Position numbers and translations under genes: made by a program
Assembly (NCBI GenBank): GCA_016783885.1
Contig: JADHVR010000003.1
Location: 1 to 64,000 of the forward strand
Reading direction: 5' to 3'
Length of the DNA: 64,000 nt
Source of the DNA: Bacteroidales bacterium
GTDB lineage: Bacteria; Bacteroidota; Bacteroidia; Bacteroidales; JAADJA01
Notes under the pieces: model-generated
What the model was told of the DNA's origin: nothing
Databases searched by the model: none
Seen by the model: only the letters and a program-made list of their open reading frames with translations
Shown here: one piece after another, positions 19,801 through 29,191 of the stretch
Numbering within the stretch: position 1 is the stretch's first letter
Layout of the letters: every line of letters begins with the position of its first letter

Positions 19801-22800
19801 TGTTGCGTCCACGTCCAAACCAAAAAAGCTTAAATCAGGAAGCTGCTCCCATTTAAATATCTCTTCACTCTTAAGCTCAACTTCATAATCCTCGACTTCG
19901 CCATCGGGAGCCATACCTGTATATGAAAGCCCGCCTGTTGTATTGAATCTGAAGCGAGTGAATGTAATACCGGTAACTGCTGTTGATGGGATATTAAATA
20001 TTAAATTATTGGTACCCGCTATAAGCGGCTCATTGGTAAATATTTGTTCACCGGGATCGCCCCATGAACCATTGGCATCAAAGTCCATCCAGGCATTTAA
20101 CCTTCCACCTGCAGATGCAATCACATCCACAGTAGCAGGTTGACCGATATTTAGAACTGAGGTAAAGGTTACACCATCTTCATCATCAAGATTATTATTG
20201 TCATCTCCAAGAGCATTTGGATCTTGTAGTCCATTGGGTTCTGCATCAATTAATGCACCTAAGAATGTTACGCCATCAATATTGTGTCTTGCTCCGTTAT
20301 TTGCCAATAATGTTGGATATGTCGGATCAGGAGCATCTCCATAATCCATGTCTTCAGCTTCTACAGAGGTGATAACAAATGCCATATCACTATATCTTGT
20401 AGGCGGAGGTGTATTCCAGACTATACTTTGCCACGGGGTTAGTTGTGATTTAGATGCTGCCGTACAGAGTATCGGAACATTCGAACGATCTGATTCCTGC
20501 CAGCGCCAGATAGCAGGATCAGTGGGATCATTAGAATATGCACAGATGTCGAGCCAGTAGAAATTTCCTTCGATTTGTTCAAAGGGGATGTCGAGGTAGT
20601 ACTCGTACTTATAAATAAAACATCCTTCATTGTTTATCAGCCCGGTATTTGTTTCATTAACTGATGCAAGTGGAATGTTAACACCCCAGACTTCAGGATC
20701 TATCGGCAGGCAATTTGTCGGATCGTTCGTATGTATGCTCAAGTGGAAATAATTGATTCCACTTCCTGTAAGGTTATTTTCGTAATTTCCCCACCAGTGA
20801 AGGTCAGTAACCAAACCATCATTACATAGCCAGTCGTCTGCTAATATGATATAATCATAGATATCCGGTGGTGTTACAAAATCATGACAATGTAATCCGG
20901 GTAATTCCTCACATGGTTCTTGTATCCACTTGATATCAGGATCTTGAGTTATTTCGACTTCGTAGTCTTCCACTTCACCATCTTGTGCCTGGCCTGTATA
21001 TAATAATCCTCCGACAGTGCTAAATCTAAATCGTGCATAAGTTGTTCCAATGTTAGCATTTACAGGAACGAGATAGTTTAAGCAAACGGTATAACCGAAG
21101 TGAATATATGCATCGGTAAATATCTGTTCTCCCGGGTCAGCCCAGTCACCATCGGCATTAAAATCCATCCAGCCTTGCAGGTAACCCGCAGTACTGGTAG
21201 TAACAGTAATCTGGGCAGGGCTGCCTTGTATAATCTGATTAAATACAATACCATCCTCATCAGCAAGATTATTGTTATCATCGCCGAGAGCATTCGGGTC
21301 TTGTAGTCCATCGGGTTCTGCATCAATTAATGCACCAAGAAATGTTACGCCATCAATATTGTGTCTGGCTCCGTTATTTGCTAATAAAGTTGGATATGTC
21401 GGATCAGGAGCATCACCAAAATCAATATCAGAGGGACCTTTGATAATGAATGCAAAGTCAAGTGTTGTACCATTGTATGGATGAATTGGATCAGTTGACG
21501 GATAAGTCAATGCATTCCATCCGGGAACCCACCATGGAGGAGGATCGGGGAATATCCAGTTGAAGCAGGCATCATCATTCCATCTTGTTTCAAGTGTACT
21601 GGTTTTCCAGCCAAACGTATAATCTCTTGTTTCATCTCTTGGCAAGTCAACAATTTCTAACCAGTAAATGCTGTCCAGTTGTTGAATAAAGGGATCATCA
21701 AAGAAGAAATTGTACCTGTATGCAAGGTTATGATTAGCCGGTTGCCACCAATAGGTAGCCGGATCGTACCACCATTCTGGCCCCTGATGCACAAGTTGGA
21801 CTGTATATTCTCCCGGATAAATTGTATCCGTCCATAATGTGTCTTTTGGCATACTCCATGGCTGCACCGTACCGGCAGGATTATCCGAATAAATGGTAAC
21901 TTGGAATGTCAAACTTCCTACACCGGCATCCGGTAACCAGTCATCAGCAAATGAACCCCACATAACAATTTCACTAATCGGTCCTGTTTCGGTACACAGG
22001 AAATCATCAGCAAGTGGCACCCAGAACATATCCACATCAATACCTGTATCCGTTAAATCAGGTAATTGAGGGTAATGCATTTTACTTTCTCCAGGTTCAA
22101 CAATAAATACCCTGTAGTCTTCCACTTCACCATCAGGGGATAGACCGGTGGGTGATAAGCCGCCGTTTCTGCTTAGCCTGAACCGTGCAAAAGTTACCGG
22201 CCCGACCAGAGACCCAACTGGTACATTGAAAGCAATTGTATTTACTCCTCCGTTGAGAGGGCAGCTAACACCACCACAGAGATGCTCAGCAGCATCGAAA
22301 ACTCCGCTAAGATCGAAGTCGATCCACGCATCAAGGAAACCGCCGCCACCTGTAGGATCGGTAAGTGTAACATTAACACTTGCCATCTGACCGGGGATAA
22401 GCGCTGTTGTGAAAGCGATGCCGTCTTCATCATCAATGCCGTTATTATCGTCTCCCAAAGCAAAGCCTTGTGGCTGTCCATCGGGTTCAACATCCACACT
22501 TGCTCCCAGGAAGAATCCTGCTTCAATTTGGTGCCTGGCACCATCGCTGGCAAGTAACGTCGGCCAGAATGGGTCGGGGGCATCACCATAATCCATATCC
22601 TCAAGTTCAACAGAGGTGATAACAAATGCCATATCACTATAACGTGTTGGTGGTGGTGTATTCCAAACTATACTTTGCCACGGTGTTGTTTGTGATTTAG
22701 ATGCTGCTGAACAGAGTATCGGAACATTCGAACGATCTGATTCCTGCCAGCGCCAGATAGCAGGATCAGTGGGATCATTAGAATATGCACAGATGTCGAG

Positions 22801-25800
22801 CCAGTAAAAATTTCCTTCGATTTGTTCAAAGGGAATGTCGAGGTAGTACTCGTACTTATAAATAAAACATCCTTCATTGTTTATCAGCCCGGTATTTGTT
22901 TCATTAACTGATGCAAGTGGAATGTTAACACCCCAGACTTCAGGATCTATCGGCAGGCAATTTGTCGGATCATTCGTATGTATGCTCAAGTGGAAATAAT
23001 TGATTCCACTTCCTGTAAGGTTATTTTCGTAATTTCCCCACCAGTGAAGGTCAGTAACCAAACCACCATTGCATAACCAATCATCAGCAATGACAATGAA
23101 TTGATACCCGGTCGTGACATAATCATGACAATGTAATCCGGGTAATTCCACACATGGTTCTTGTATCCATTTAATATCAGGATCTTGAATTATCTCGACT
23201 TCGTAGTCCTCAACTTCTCCGTCAGTGGCAAGGCCGGTATAAGATAATCCACCGACAGTGCTAAATCTAAATCGTGCATAAGTTGTTCCAATGTTAGCAT
23301 TTACAGGAACGAGATAGTTAAAACATGCTGAATAACCAAAGTGAATATATGCATCGGTAAATATCTGTTCTCCCGGGTCAGCCCAGTCACCATCGGCATT
23401 AAAATCCATCCAGCCTTGCACGTAACCCGCAGTACTTGTAGTAACAGTAATCTGGGCAGGGCTGCCTTGTATAATCTGATTAAATACAATACCATCTTCG
23501 TCAGCAAGATTATTGTTATCATCGCCGAGAGCATTTGGATCTTGTAGTCCATCGGGTTCTGCATCAATTAAGGCACCCAGGAATGTTACGCCATCAATAT
23601 TGTGTCTTGCTCCGTTATTTGCCAATAATGTTGGATATGTCGGATCAGGAGCATCACCGAAATCAATTTCAGCTTCAGGATTTTGTATTTTATCAAAAAA
23701 TACATCTCCGTTTATATCATAAAGGGATGAAGTAAAGGCAATGTAAGCATGAGTATTGTCAACTATTAATCCGAGATATTCACCCATCCATATTCCGGAA
23801 GGTGTGTTGGGTGAAGGAGCGCTCACATCATTTATTTGCATATTAGGAGTAAAACTATTTCCTCCGTCAGTGCTCATGGCAATGTAAACATCCCAATCGA
23901 GATCGCTCGGATCATTTCTTCGATCATACCATGTTACGTCAATTGTACCGTTAGGTTTAACGTCTATCCATGGCATTACCTGATCATTTAAAGTAGCATC
24001 ATCATTTACTCGTAAAGGAGCTGACCAATTCTGTCCACCATCAGTGGATCTAATAAAGAAGATATCGCCTTCATCCCCACTGGCGGCACTGGCTTCAGCA
24101 TAAACAATGTAAACTTCCTGGGGGTTAGTTGGTGAAACCTCAATGACTGCTGCTCCTTTTGCTAAGACATCTGTGCCGCCATTCAGACGTAAAGGCGGTA
24201 GATTAACAGTTGTTACAAAAATATCTGTAGGTAACCAGGTAACACCTCCATCTGTTGATACATTCAAATAAATGGTTCCTATGCCACCTGTCAGAACATT
24301 ATAATCCATCCAGCAGACATAAATTGTCCCGTCAGGAGCAACAGCCGGAACCGGCATATTGCCCATGTTATGAATATTTTCATTTAATATTACCTGTACA
24401 CTCCATGTGGCTCCGCCGTCAGTAGAGGAGGAGAAATAAATATCGCTGTATGGCAGCGGCATATACCAACCACGGTCTTTGATTTCAACGATATAAATAT
24501 TATTGTAGTACAGACTTGCCGGATTTATATCTGCTGTCATCTGGCATCTGTCGTTAAACCTGAAATTTGGATCAGGATTACTTACAGCAGGTCCGTCAGT
24601 AGCAACAGCTACAGGAGGTAGCCATGTTACCCCGCCGTCAATTGATTTATGTACAAAAAGACCACTTGCCGGACCGTTTGTCCAGTCATAATCAGTAGAA
24701 ATTTGCGCAACGTAAAGGTTTCCGTTTGCATCTGCAGTAGCCGTTGGATCAAACATATCAACAAAGTTACCTCCACCGTAAGGATCGGGAGGATAAGGTA
24801 ATTGTTGCGGGTTCCAGGTAGCACCGCCATCAGTACTGTAACTAACTCCTAAGCCAGGACCTCCGGGATAGGGATGATCATTATAAGCTGCAAGCAATAC
24901 GGCAGGCACACCTTGTTGTGTTCCCGGAATAAGAGCCATAGATATTTCATTTTGAACCAGCGAATGAGATGGATCAGGATCAATAGGAATATCTCCTGTC
25001 TGGATACCTACATATATTTGGTAATCTTCAACTTCACCATCAGGTGCAAGGCCATAGTATGGTAATCCTCCGGCAGTACTGAACCTGAACCTGGCATAGG
25101 TGTTACCATTAGCCGCACCTGCCGGCACTGTGAATATCAGGTTATTATTTCCGGGATTCAATACCACGTCTATAAAAATATGTTCATTTAACTCAGCCCA
25201 GGAACCGTTTTGATTAAAATCGATCCAGGTATTTAACATTCCCGTTACTGATGCAAACACATCAATCGTTGCAGTTGAACCCGGAATTAAAGCGGATGTA
25301 AACGTAACTCCGTCCTCATCATCATTCGGTGGGGGATATAAAATATCATTATCATCTCCAAGTGCTGGAGTATCAGGTTGCCCGTCAGGTTCACCATCAA
25401 TTGAATTTCCTAAATATATTTGAGGGATTATTACGTGATGTGCACCGTTATTTACTCCCAGAGTCGGATAAGGACTATCAGGTGCATCTCCCCAGTCCAA
25501 TTCACCCTGTTCTTCCACAAGCAACAAATAGTCTTCTGTTTCACCATAATAAAACTGACCTTCCCCATTCCAATCGTCTCCCACTGGCATTTCTGTTATT
25601 GAAAACCTTGCCCATACATAACCTGGGTTTGGACCAATGGGTATTGTTGATCCGGCAGCCATAAGAGCTGAAAGCGGGCCATCAAAAGGATTAGGGATCG
25701 GAAAATCTACTAAAACATGTTCGGGAACAGCATATCCGGGACAGTTGGAAGAACCGGCCCATTGACCATCCTGGTTCCAGTCAACTAATAAATTGACGTA

Positions 25801-27411
25801 TGCTTGTTCTCCGGATGGTATTTGATTATGGATGTCAATATCAATATCTGCACCCCACTCTGCTTGCTGACAGGTATAACCAAGAGGCATGCCAATGAAA
25901 CCTGGGCAAGGTACAACTGCTTCAGAGCCAACCGCTCCGGTAATCGTAAATGATTCCGGTATCATTAAACCTGCATCTCCATTACCAAAACATTCATCAA
26001 GGTTATATTGGTTTGGATTAAAAACAGGACATGCTCCCGCATTTCCATCAGGTTCAAAATCAGCTTGCGAACCAAACCAGGCACTTACATCGTTATGTTG
26101 TATCCAACCTGCAACAGGAACATTCATACATGTAGGGAATATACCTGTGATGCCCAGGGAAGGATAAGCCAGCGCATCTTCAGGTGCATCGCCAAATTCA
26201 GCATCCTCACCTCCGGATTCAGGTTGCAAACAAACGTGTTCAATAATTCCATTTGTAATGTCAAAGTTCATACCTCGGATATCGATAGAAATCCATTCCG
26301 GATTGTACTCCGGAATTTCAAAATATTGGTTAACCACAGTTGAACCTGTAACTGGTCCAATAAATATAGGTTCAGAGCGGACTATATACAGTTCTTCAAG
26401 TACCGGGTCGATAACATCTTCTGGTAATGGTGGTCTTCCGGGAACTCCCTGCACTGACCAGTCACCTGTTGACCAGTTAAAAACTATTTCAGCATTACCA
26501 CTCCCACTAATTGTAAATGAAATATTAATACCTTTTTCCCGGTCCGGGTCATACGGATGATCATAAAACCAGATATTCCACCAGTCTGTATTGGGATAAT
26601 AATACCATTCACCATCATTATAACCTGACCCACCCCCCTGGGCATTTCCCTCGTAATCAACTTCAACCCAAAAATCATCCTGGCGAAGCAGGTATGGTAA
26701 AAGTTCCAAAGTACATTCGGTACTAGCTGTTGTCATAGGTAACGGGTAGTCGGCAGTTGGATTTAAGTCATCACCAATCGGTGAGTGTTCCCACGGATAG
26801 TCATTAACACCGGAATAATATTCAAGCGGTAATATGCCTTCTAACCCGGTATCAAATGTCCTTTTTTCACTTGGGTTTGTTGCAAGTGTGAATTTAAACA
26901 ATGGCTGTACTTTAAGAGGCATATAACTAAATATACCGCCGGTTGGATTTTCTTTAATAACATCCATATATCCGATTGGAGACGGAATAGAAGATAATTC
27001 AACTTCCACATGCCATTCCTCAGTGGTCATACCACCATAGTAAGTAACCGTTATCGGCTCTGTACTTACCAGGTTTAATTCAACTATTTCCACATCTATT
27101 GAAGCCCATCTAGGATAGGGTGGTGGAACATTGCCGGTAGTAGTTCTTTCAATTAATACATCATAATCGGGGAATGGCAGAGGATCGAGTGCTCCACCTT
27201 CCAGGTTGATCTGACCTTCAAAAGGATCGGAACCGGGGCCAAAAAAGCCGGCAGGTATTGGTGGTAAATCATTTCCGCCAAAATGCATGCCTGCTTCAGG
27301 CGATGTCCAGAAATTCGGACCAGGATTTATTATATCCTGTGCTTTTAAAAATGAAGCTGTAATAAAAATAATTCCGACAATTACGAATGAAAAACGGATT
27401 AGTGGTTTCAT
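16840..27411 (-). CDS. Giant (3,523 aa) secreted GEVED-repeat protein with BNR/sialidase-like region and C-terminal dockerin-like module
   Basis: N-terminal signal; about 8 units (I/L/M)D(F/Y/W)GDAPDPxYPTL...GARH...GDDNNNxDDEDG...FRFSTxGGLxYTGxAPDGEVEDYEV; about 5 LADD(F/W)xCxxTGPIxxIxxWGSW units; BNR-like STDGGxTW region; C-term GDSRPDGLIDANDKAVW...DYNMDTQVDNKDKNDVWVPN. Confidence 0.9.
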   Translation of the reverse strand: MKPLIRFSFVIVGIIFITASFLKAQDIINPGPNFWTSPEAGMHFGGNDLPPIPAGFFGPGSDPFEGQINLEGGALDPLPFPDYDVLIERTTTGNVPPPYPRWASIDVEIVELNLVSTEPITVTYYGGMTTEEWHVEVELSSIPSPIGYMDVIKENPTGGIFSYMPLKVQPLFKFTLATNPSEKRTFDTGLEGILPLEYYSGVNDYPWEHSPIGDDLNPTADYPLPMTTASTECTLELLPYLLRQDDFWVEVDYEGNAQGGGSGYNDGEWYYYPNTDWWNIWFYDHPYDPDREKGINISFTISGSGNAEIVFNWSTGDWSVQGVPGRPPLPEDVIDPVLEELYIVRSEPIFIGPVTGSTVVNQYFEIPEYNPEWISIDIRGMNFDITNGIIEHVCLQPESGGEDAEFGDAPEDALAYPSLGITGIFPTCMNVPVAGWIQHNDVSAWFGSQADFEPDGNAGACPVFNPNQYNLDECFGNGDAGLMIPESFTITGAVGSEAVVPCPGFIGMPLGYTCQQAEWGADIDIDIHNQIPSGEQAYVNLLVDWNQDGQWAGSSNCPGYAVPEHVLVDFPIPNPFDGPLSALMAAGSTIPIGPNPGYVWARFSITEMPVGDDWNGEGQFYYGETEDYLLLVEEQGELDWGDAPDSPYPTLGVNNGAHHVIIPQIYLGNSIDGEPDGQPDTPALGDDNDILYPPPNDDEDGVTFTSALIPGSTATIDVFASVTGMLNTWIDFNQNGSWAELNEHIFIDVVLNPGNNNLIFTVPAGAANGNTYARFRFSTAGGLPYYGLAPDGEVEDYQIYVGIQTGDIPIDPDPSHSLVQNEISMALIPGTQQGVPAVLLAAYNDHPYPGGPGLGVSYSTDGGATWNPQQLPYPPDPYGGGNFVDMFDPTATADANGNLYVAQISTDYDWTNGPASGLFVHKSIDGGVTWLPPVAVATDGPAVSNPDPNFRFNDRCQMTADINPASLYYNNIYIVEIKDRGWYMPLPYSDIYFSSSTDGGATWSVQVILNENIHNMGNMPVPAVAPDGTIYVCWMDYNVLTGGIGTIYLNVSTDGGVTWLPTDIFVTTVNLPPLRLNGGTDVLAKGAAVIEVSPTNPQEVYIVYAEASAASGDEGDIFFIRSTDGGQNWSAPLRVNDDATLNDQVMPWIDVKPNGTIDVTWYDRRNDPSDLDWDVYIAMSTDGGNSFTPNMQINDVSAPSPNTPSGIWMGEYLGLIVDNTHAYIAFTSSLYDINGDVFFDKIQNPEAEIDFGDAPDPTYPTLLANNGARHNIDGVTFLGALIDAEPDGLQDPNALGDDNNNLADEDGIVFNQIIQGSPAQITVTTSTAGYVQGWMDFNADGDWADPGEQIFTDAYIHFGYSACFNYLVPVNANIGTTYARFRFSTVGGLSYTGLATDGEVEDYEVEIIQDPDIKWIQEPCVELPGLHCHDYVTTGYQFIVIADDWLCNGGLVTDLHWWGNYENNLTGSGINYFHLSIHTNDPTNCLPIDPEVWGVNIPLASVNETNTGLINNEGCFIYKYEYYLDIPFEQIEGNFYWLDICAYSNDPTDPAIWRWQESDRSNVPILCSAASKSQTTPWQSIVWNTPPPTRYSDMAFVITSVELEDMDYGDAPDPFWPTLLASDGARHQIEAGFFLGASVDVEPDGQPQGFALGDDNNGIDDEDGIAFTTALIPGQMASVNVTLTDPTGGGGFLDAWIDFDLSGVFDAAEHLCGGVSCPLNGGVNTIAFNVPVGSLVGPVTFARFRLSRNGGLSPTGLSPDGEVEDYRVFIVEPGESKMHYPQLPDLTDTGIDVDMFWVPLADDFLCTETGPISEIVMWGSFADDWLPDAGVGSLTFQVTIYSDNPAGTVQPWSMPKDTLWTDTIYPGEYTVQLVHQGPEWWYDPATYWWQPANHNLAYRYNFFFDDPFIQQLDSIYWLEIVDLPRDETRDYTFGWKTSTLETRWNDDACFNWIFPDPPPWWVPGWNALTYPSTDPIHPYNGTTLDFAFIIKGPSDIDFGDAPDPTYPTLLANNGARHNIDGVTFLGALIDAEPDGLQDPNALGDDNNNLADEDGIVFNQIIQGSPAQITVTTSTAGYLQGWMDFNADGDWADPGEQIFTDAYIHFGYTVCLNYLVPVNANIGTTYARFRFSTVGGLLYTGQAQDGEVEDYEVEITQDPDIKWIQEPCEELPGLHCHDFVTPPDIYDYIILADDWLCNDGLVTDLHWWGNYENNLTGSGINYFHLSIHTNDPTNCLPIDPEVWGVNIPLASVNETNTGLINNEGCFIYKYEYYLDIPFEQIEGNFYWLDICAYSNDPTDPAIWRWQESDRSNVPILCTAASKSQLTPWQSIVWNTPPPTRYSDMAFVITSVEAEDMDYGDAPDPTYPTLLANNGARHNIDGVTFLGALIDAEPNGLQDPNALGDDNNNLDDEDGVTFTSVLNIGQPATVDVIASAGGRLNAWMDFDANGSWGDPGEQIFTNEPLIAGTNNLIFNIPSTAVTGITFTRFRFNTTGGLSYTGMAPDGEVEDYEVELKSEEIFKWEQLPDLSFFGLDVDATNDMEEIQPPHILADDFECTMTGPITNIKIWGSWIYDYIPFGMDPEAVVFTLSIHKDIPADSSGTGYSMPGEVLWWRTFNPGEFTAELYADALQEGWYDPVSGFYLPLGDTQCWLYSFDIDTNHFIQTGTPELPVIYWLDVQAQPLDPEPDCRFGWKTSEMHWNDDGAWTVGIEPYEGMWFELIYPPGHELQGQSIDLAFRITGEEGGDLIDFGDADDPTYPTLLASNGARHNIDGVTFLGSLIDAEPDGLPDPNALGDDNNNLDDEDGVSVVFPLYVGGTGGFSIDASVDGILNAWIDYNGNGSWAEGDEHVFLDYSLSAGNNWLFFPVPANANVGTTYARFRFSSVGGLTYTGLAPDGEVEDHEVIIEGDLDFGDAKDPSYPTLMASDGARHLVDTLIYLGACIDAEPNGLPDPNALGDDNNNLDDEDGVILPSIIAYNQMNTVNVIASVNGYLNAWIDFNQNGNWGDAGEQIFTDQAVNAGSNVLVFNVPSSAILGTTYARFRFNTAGGLTYTGQADDGEVEDYEVEIKEVYKWLQEPDLSDMGMDVDATYDLQGFFPPLILADDFLCDITGPLTRIEIWGSWYHDHYPWFEDPGAVTFTLSIHKDIPADQSPTGYSMPGEVLWIGIYNPNEFMYEPYAMGLQEGWYNPALPLYEPFGDTECWKYIFDLMQAETFIQEGTPDEPIVYWLDVQAQPLDGDPECRFGWKTSPNHWNDDAVWTIGMEPYMGDWLELRYPDGHPLFTESIDLAFAIYGQEDPFILVDLTAFLEGPYNGSDMNTTLNAAGLIPFNQPYDSDPLAKWFYAGTESVSMIPSTDITDWVLVELRDAPTANLATGATIIDQRAAFVLKDASIIATDGSSPIKFYVTFANNPFVVVWHRNHLGVLSANPMNLVGLGLYSYDFTTPAGQAYLNGQKNLGGTIYGLYGGDSRPDGLIDANDKAVWTSQAGTTGYLESDYNMDTQVDNKDKNDVWVPNIGEGTKVPN
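20340..21426. repeat. Copy A of ~1.1 kb internal direct repeat (GEVED + LADDW module)
   Basis: Near-identical to 22590-23667 at nucleotide level; offset about 2250 nt at one end, 2241 nt at the other. Confidence 0.88.
22590..23667. repeat. Copy B of ~1.1 kb internal direct repeat
   Basis: See copy A; both encode LTGSGINYFHLSIHTNDPTNCLPIDPEVWGVNIPLASVNETNTGLINNEGCFIYKYEYYLDIPFEQIEGNFYWLDICAYSNDPTDPAIWRWQESDRSNVPILC. Confidence 0.88.
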
Positions 27412-27558
27412 AATGTATGGTTTTAATTGTTAATATTTTATTTTACTTATCTGTCAGGGGTTTTGGAATAAACAGAAATAATAAATCAACCTGAATTATT
27501 TTAGGGGTGCAATATATGAAAAAAAAAATAAAATGTCAAATTTTTTGTAAGGAAAATT

Positions 27559-27574
27559 AAATTGACGTCAATTT
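27559..27574. promoter_or_regulatory. 16-nt palindrome aaattgacgtcaattt about 150 nt upstream of the giant gene; candidate operator
   Basis: Perfect palindrome in the 273-nt leader of CDS 16840-27411 (-). Confidence 0.35.
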
Positions 27575-27684
27575 TTAAAAGAATGAGGAAATCTGCGACT
27601 AATAAAAGTGGAAGGAATTTTTTATAGTTTTTTATAAATTTTACAGCTTAGCCTTTGGTTTTGCCATTATACTAATTGATACAT

Positions 27685-29190
27685 CTACTTGTTTTCAATC
27701 CTGTTCAATCCGGCTTTTGCTTTTTGGTCGATGCTGTTTTTATATTCCTTGTTTTTCATCGACGTTGCCCTTTTATAATAATATTTGGCTTTTTCATAAT
27801 TACCGGCGTCTTCGTAAATAAGACCCAGATTTAAAGCAGAATTTGCAGCATAATAGTATTCTGATTCAGCGCCGTTTTCAATTGTTTTTTTGTAATAGGG
27901 TATAGCTTCGGAGGTTTTGCCCCATTCGTGATATATCCTCCCAATCCGATAAGTATTCTCTAAAGTATCTTTTGCAGTTTTCAGGAAATTCCTTTTACTC
28001 TTTGTTAGTTCTTTTAAAGCCCTTTCATAATAACCGCCATCGAAAAGCAGTCTGGCTTTCAATAAGGTGCTGTTTGGCATATCCCCTTCACTGGCTTCTC
28101 TTTCAGCCTGCTTATCCGCATCAACGATTTCTTTTCCGTATTTTTCTGCTTTTTCGATATATTCCTGGTATTTTGAGGTATTGCCGTTTACCAGGTAATA
28201 CCATGCTATTTTTTGATAAGCGGCTTTAATATAATTGATTCCTTTGAAATTCATTATATATTTAAGAAGGTAATGATAAGCATCGTCATCAAGTCGTTGT
28301 AATTTGGCCAGACCGGTAAGGTAATCCAGGAAATAAAACGGATAATATTCCTTGCCGGAAGGTTTGGACAGCAGTATCTCAAGTGCCTCGTTATTCATCC
28401 CGTTTTTCATATAAATGGTTGCTATGGCATATACAACCAACGGATTTGAGAGATGTGTTTTGTCTTCTTCGTTATTCTTTATAAGTTCTATATAGTCAAT
28501 GGCTTTCTTTTTATTTGTTGACAGGTTTAGCTGGATAAAACTCAGATAAAACAAACATTCATCTCTGTAAATAGCATAATTGTCGTTTTTTAAAGAAGCA
28601 TCCAGTACTTTTAAAATCTCATTTGTTCCCTGGTCTATGGTGCCCTCAATACCAACTATTTTTTTAATCCAATTGTATTTATCGGGAATTGTACCTATTA
28701 ACGTGTGTAATAAACCGAGGTTTATCAGATTGGGTAAAAAATCAGGATGTTTTTCATTGTTCCATTCAAGTAAACGATATGCTTTGTTTATTTCAAACGT
28801 AGCTGTAACATATTCCTTAAATTTGGTTCTTGCAAATGCCCATTGAAGGTAAACCTGGGCGAGGCAGTACCGGTAATACGGCGAGTTTTCATTTCCGTCT
28901 TTCAAGCGGTCAACAATGTCATCTTTGAGTTTTTCCAGCTTGTCAAATTCTTGTTTTTCTTCACCGATAAACACGGTTAAAAAATAAATATAATTTTCGA
29001 GCAGATAGGGTATATTATTATCAGGATTAATTGATTTTTCATGATTTATCAAATCCATTCCCTCTTCAAATTTCAGGCTGAATATTGCTGAATAGGCATT
29101 TTTGCAATTTTGATTGAAATCGTAATAATACTGGCTAAAGCCAAAGTTAAAAGTACATAATAACAGAAATAGAATTGCCTGCCGTAACAT
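27685..29190 (-). CDS. TPR-repeat periplasmic/outer membrane-associated protein
   Basis: Signal peptide MLRQAILFLLLCTFNFGFSQ; C-terminal TPR units (YRIGRIYHEWGKTSEAIPYYKKTIENG; ALNLGLIYEDAGNYEKAKYYYKRA). Confidence 0.78.
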   Translation of the reverse strand: MLRQAILFLLLCTFNFGFSQYYYDFNQNCKNAYSAIFSLKFEEGMDLINHEKSINPDNNIPYLLENYIYFLTVFIGEEKQEFDKLEKLKDDIVDRLKDGNENSPYYRYCLAQVYLQWAFARTKFKEYVTATFEINKAYRLLEWNNEKHPDFLPNLINLGLLHTLIGTIPDKYNWIKKIVGIEGTIDQGTNEILKVLDASLKNDNYAIYRDECLFYLSFIQLNLSTNKKKAIDYIELIKNNEEDKTHLSNPLVVYAIATIYMKNGMNNEALEILLSKPSGKEYYPFYFLDYLTGLAKLQRLDDDAYHYLLKYIMNFKGINYIKAAYQKIAWYYLVNGNTSKYQEYIEKAEKYGKEIVDADKQAEREASEGDMPNSTLLKARLLFDGGYYERALKELTKSKRNFLKTAKDTLENTYRIGRIYHEWGKTSEAIPYYKKTIENGAESEYYYAANSALNLGLIYEDAGNYEKAKYYYKRATSMKNKEYKNSIDQKAKAGLNRIENK

Positions 29191-29191
29191 A

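Noticed and set aside
19943-26678. Many 60-130 aa ORFs on both strands inside the giant GEVED gene
   Set aside because: Recur at the same relative position in each repeat unit, so they are shadows of the repeat coding frame.
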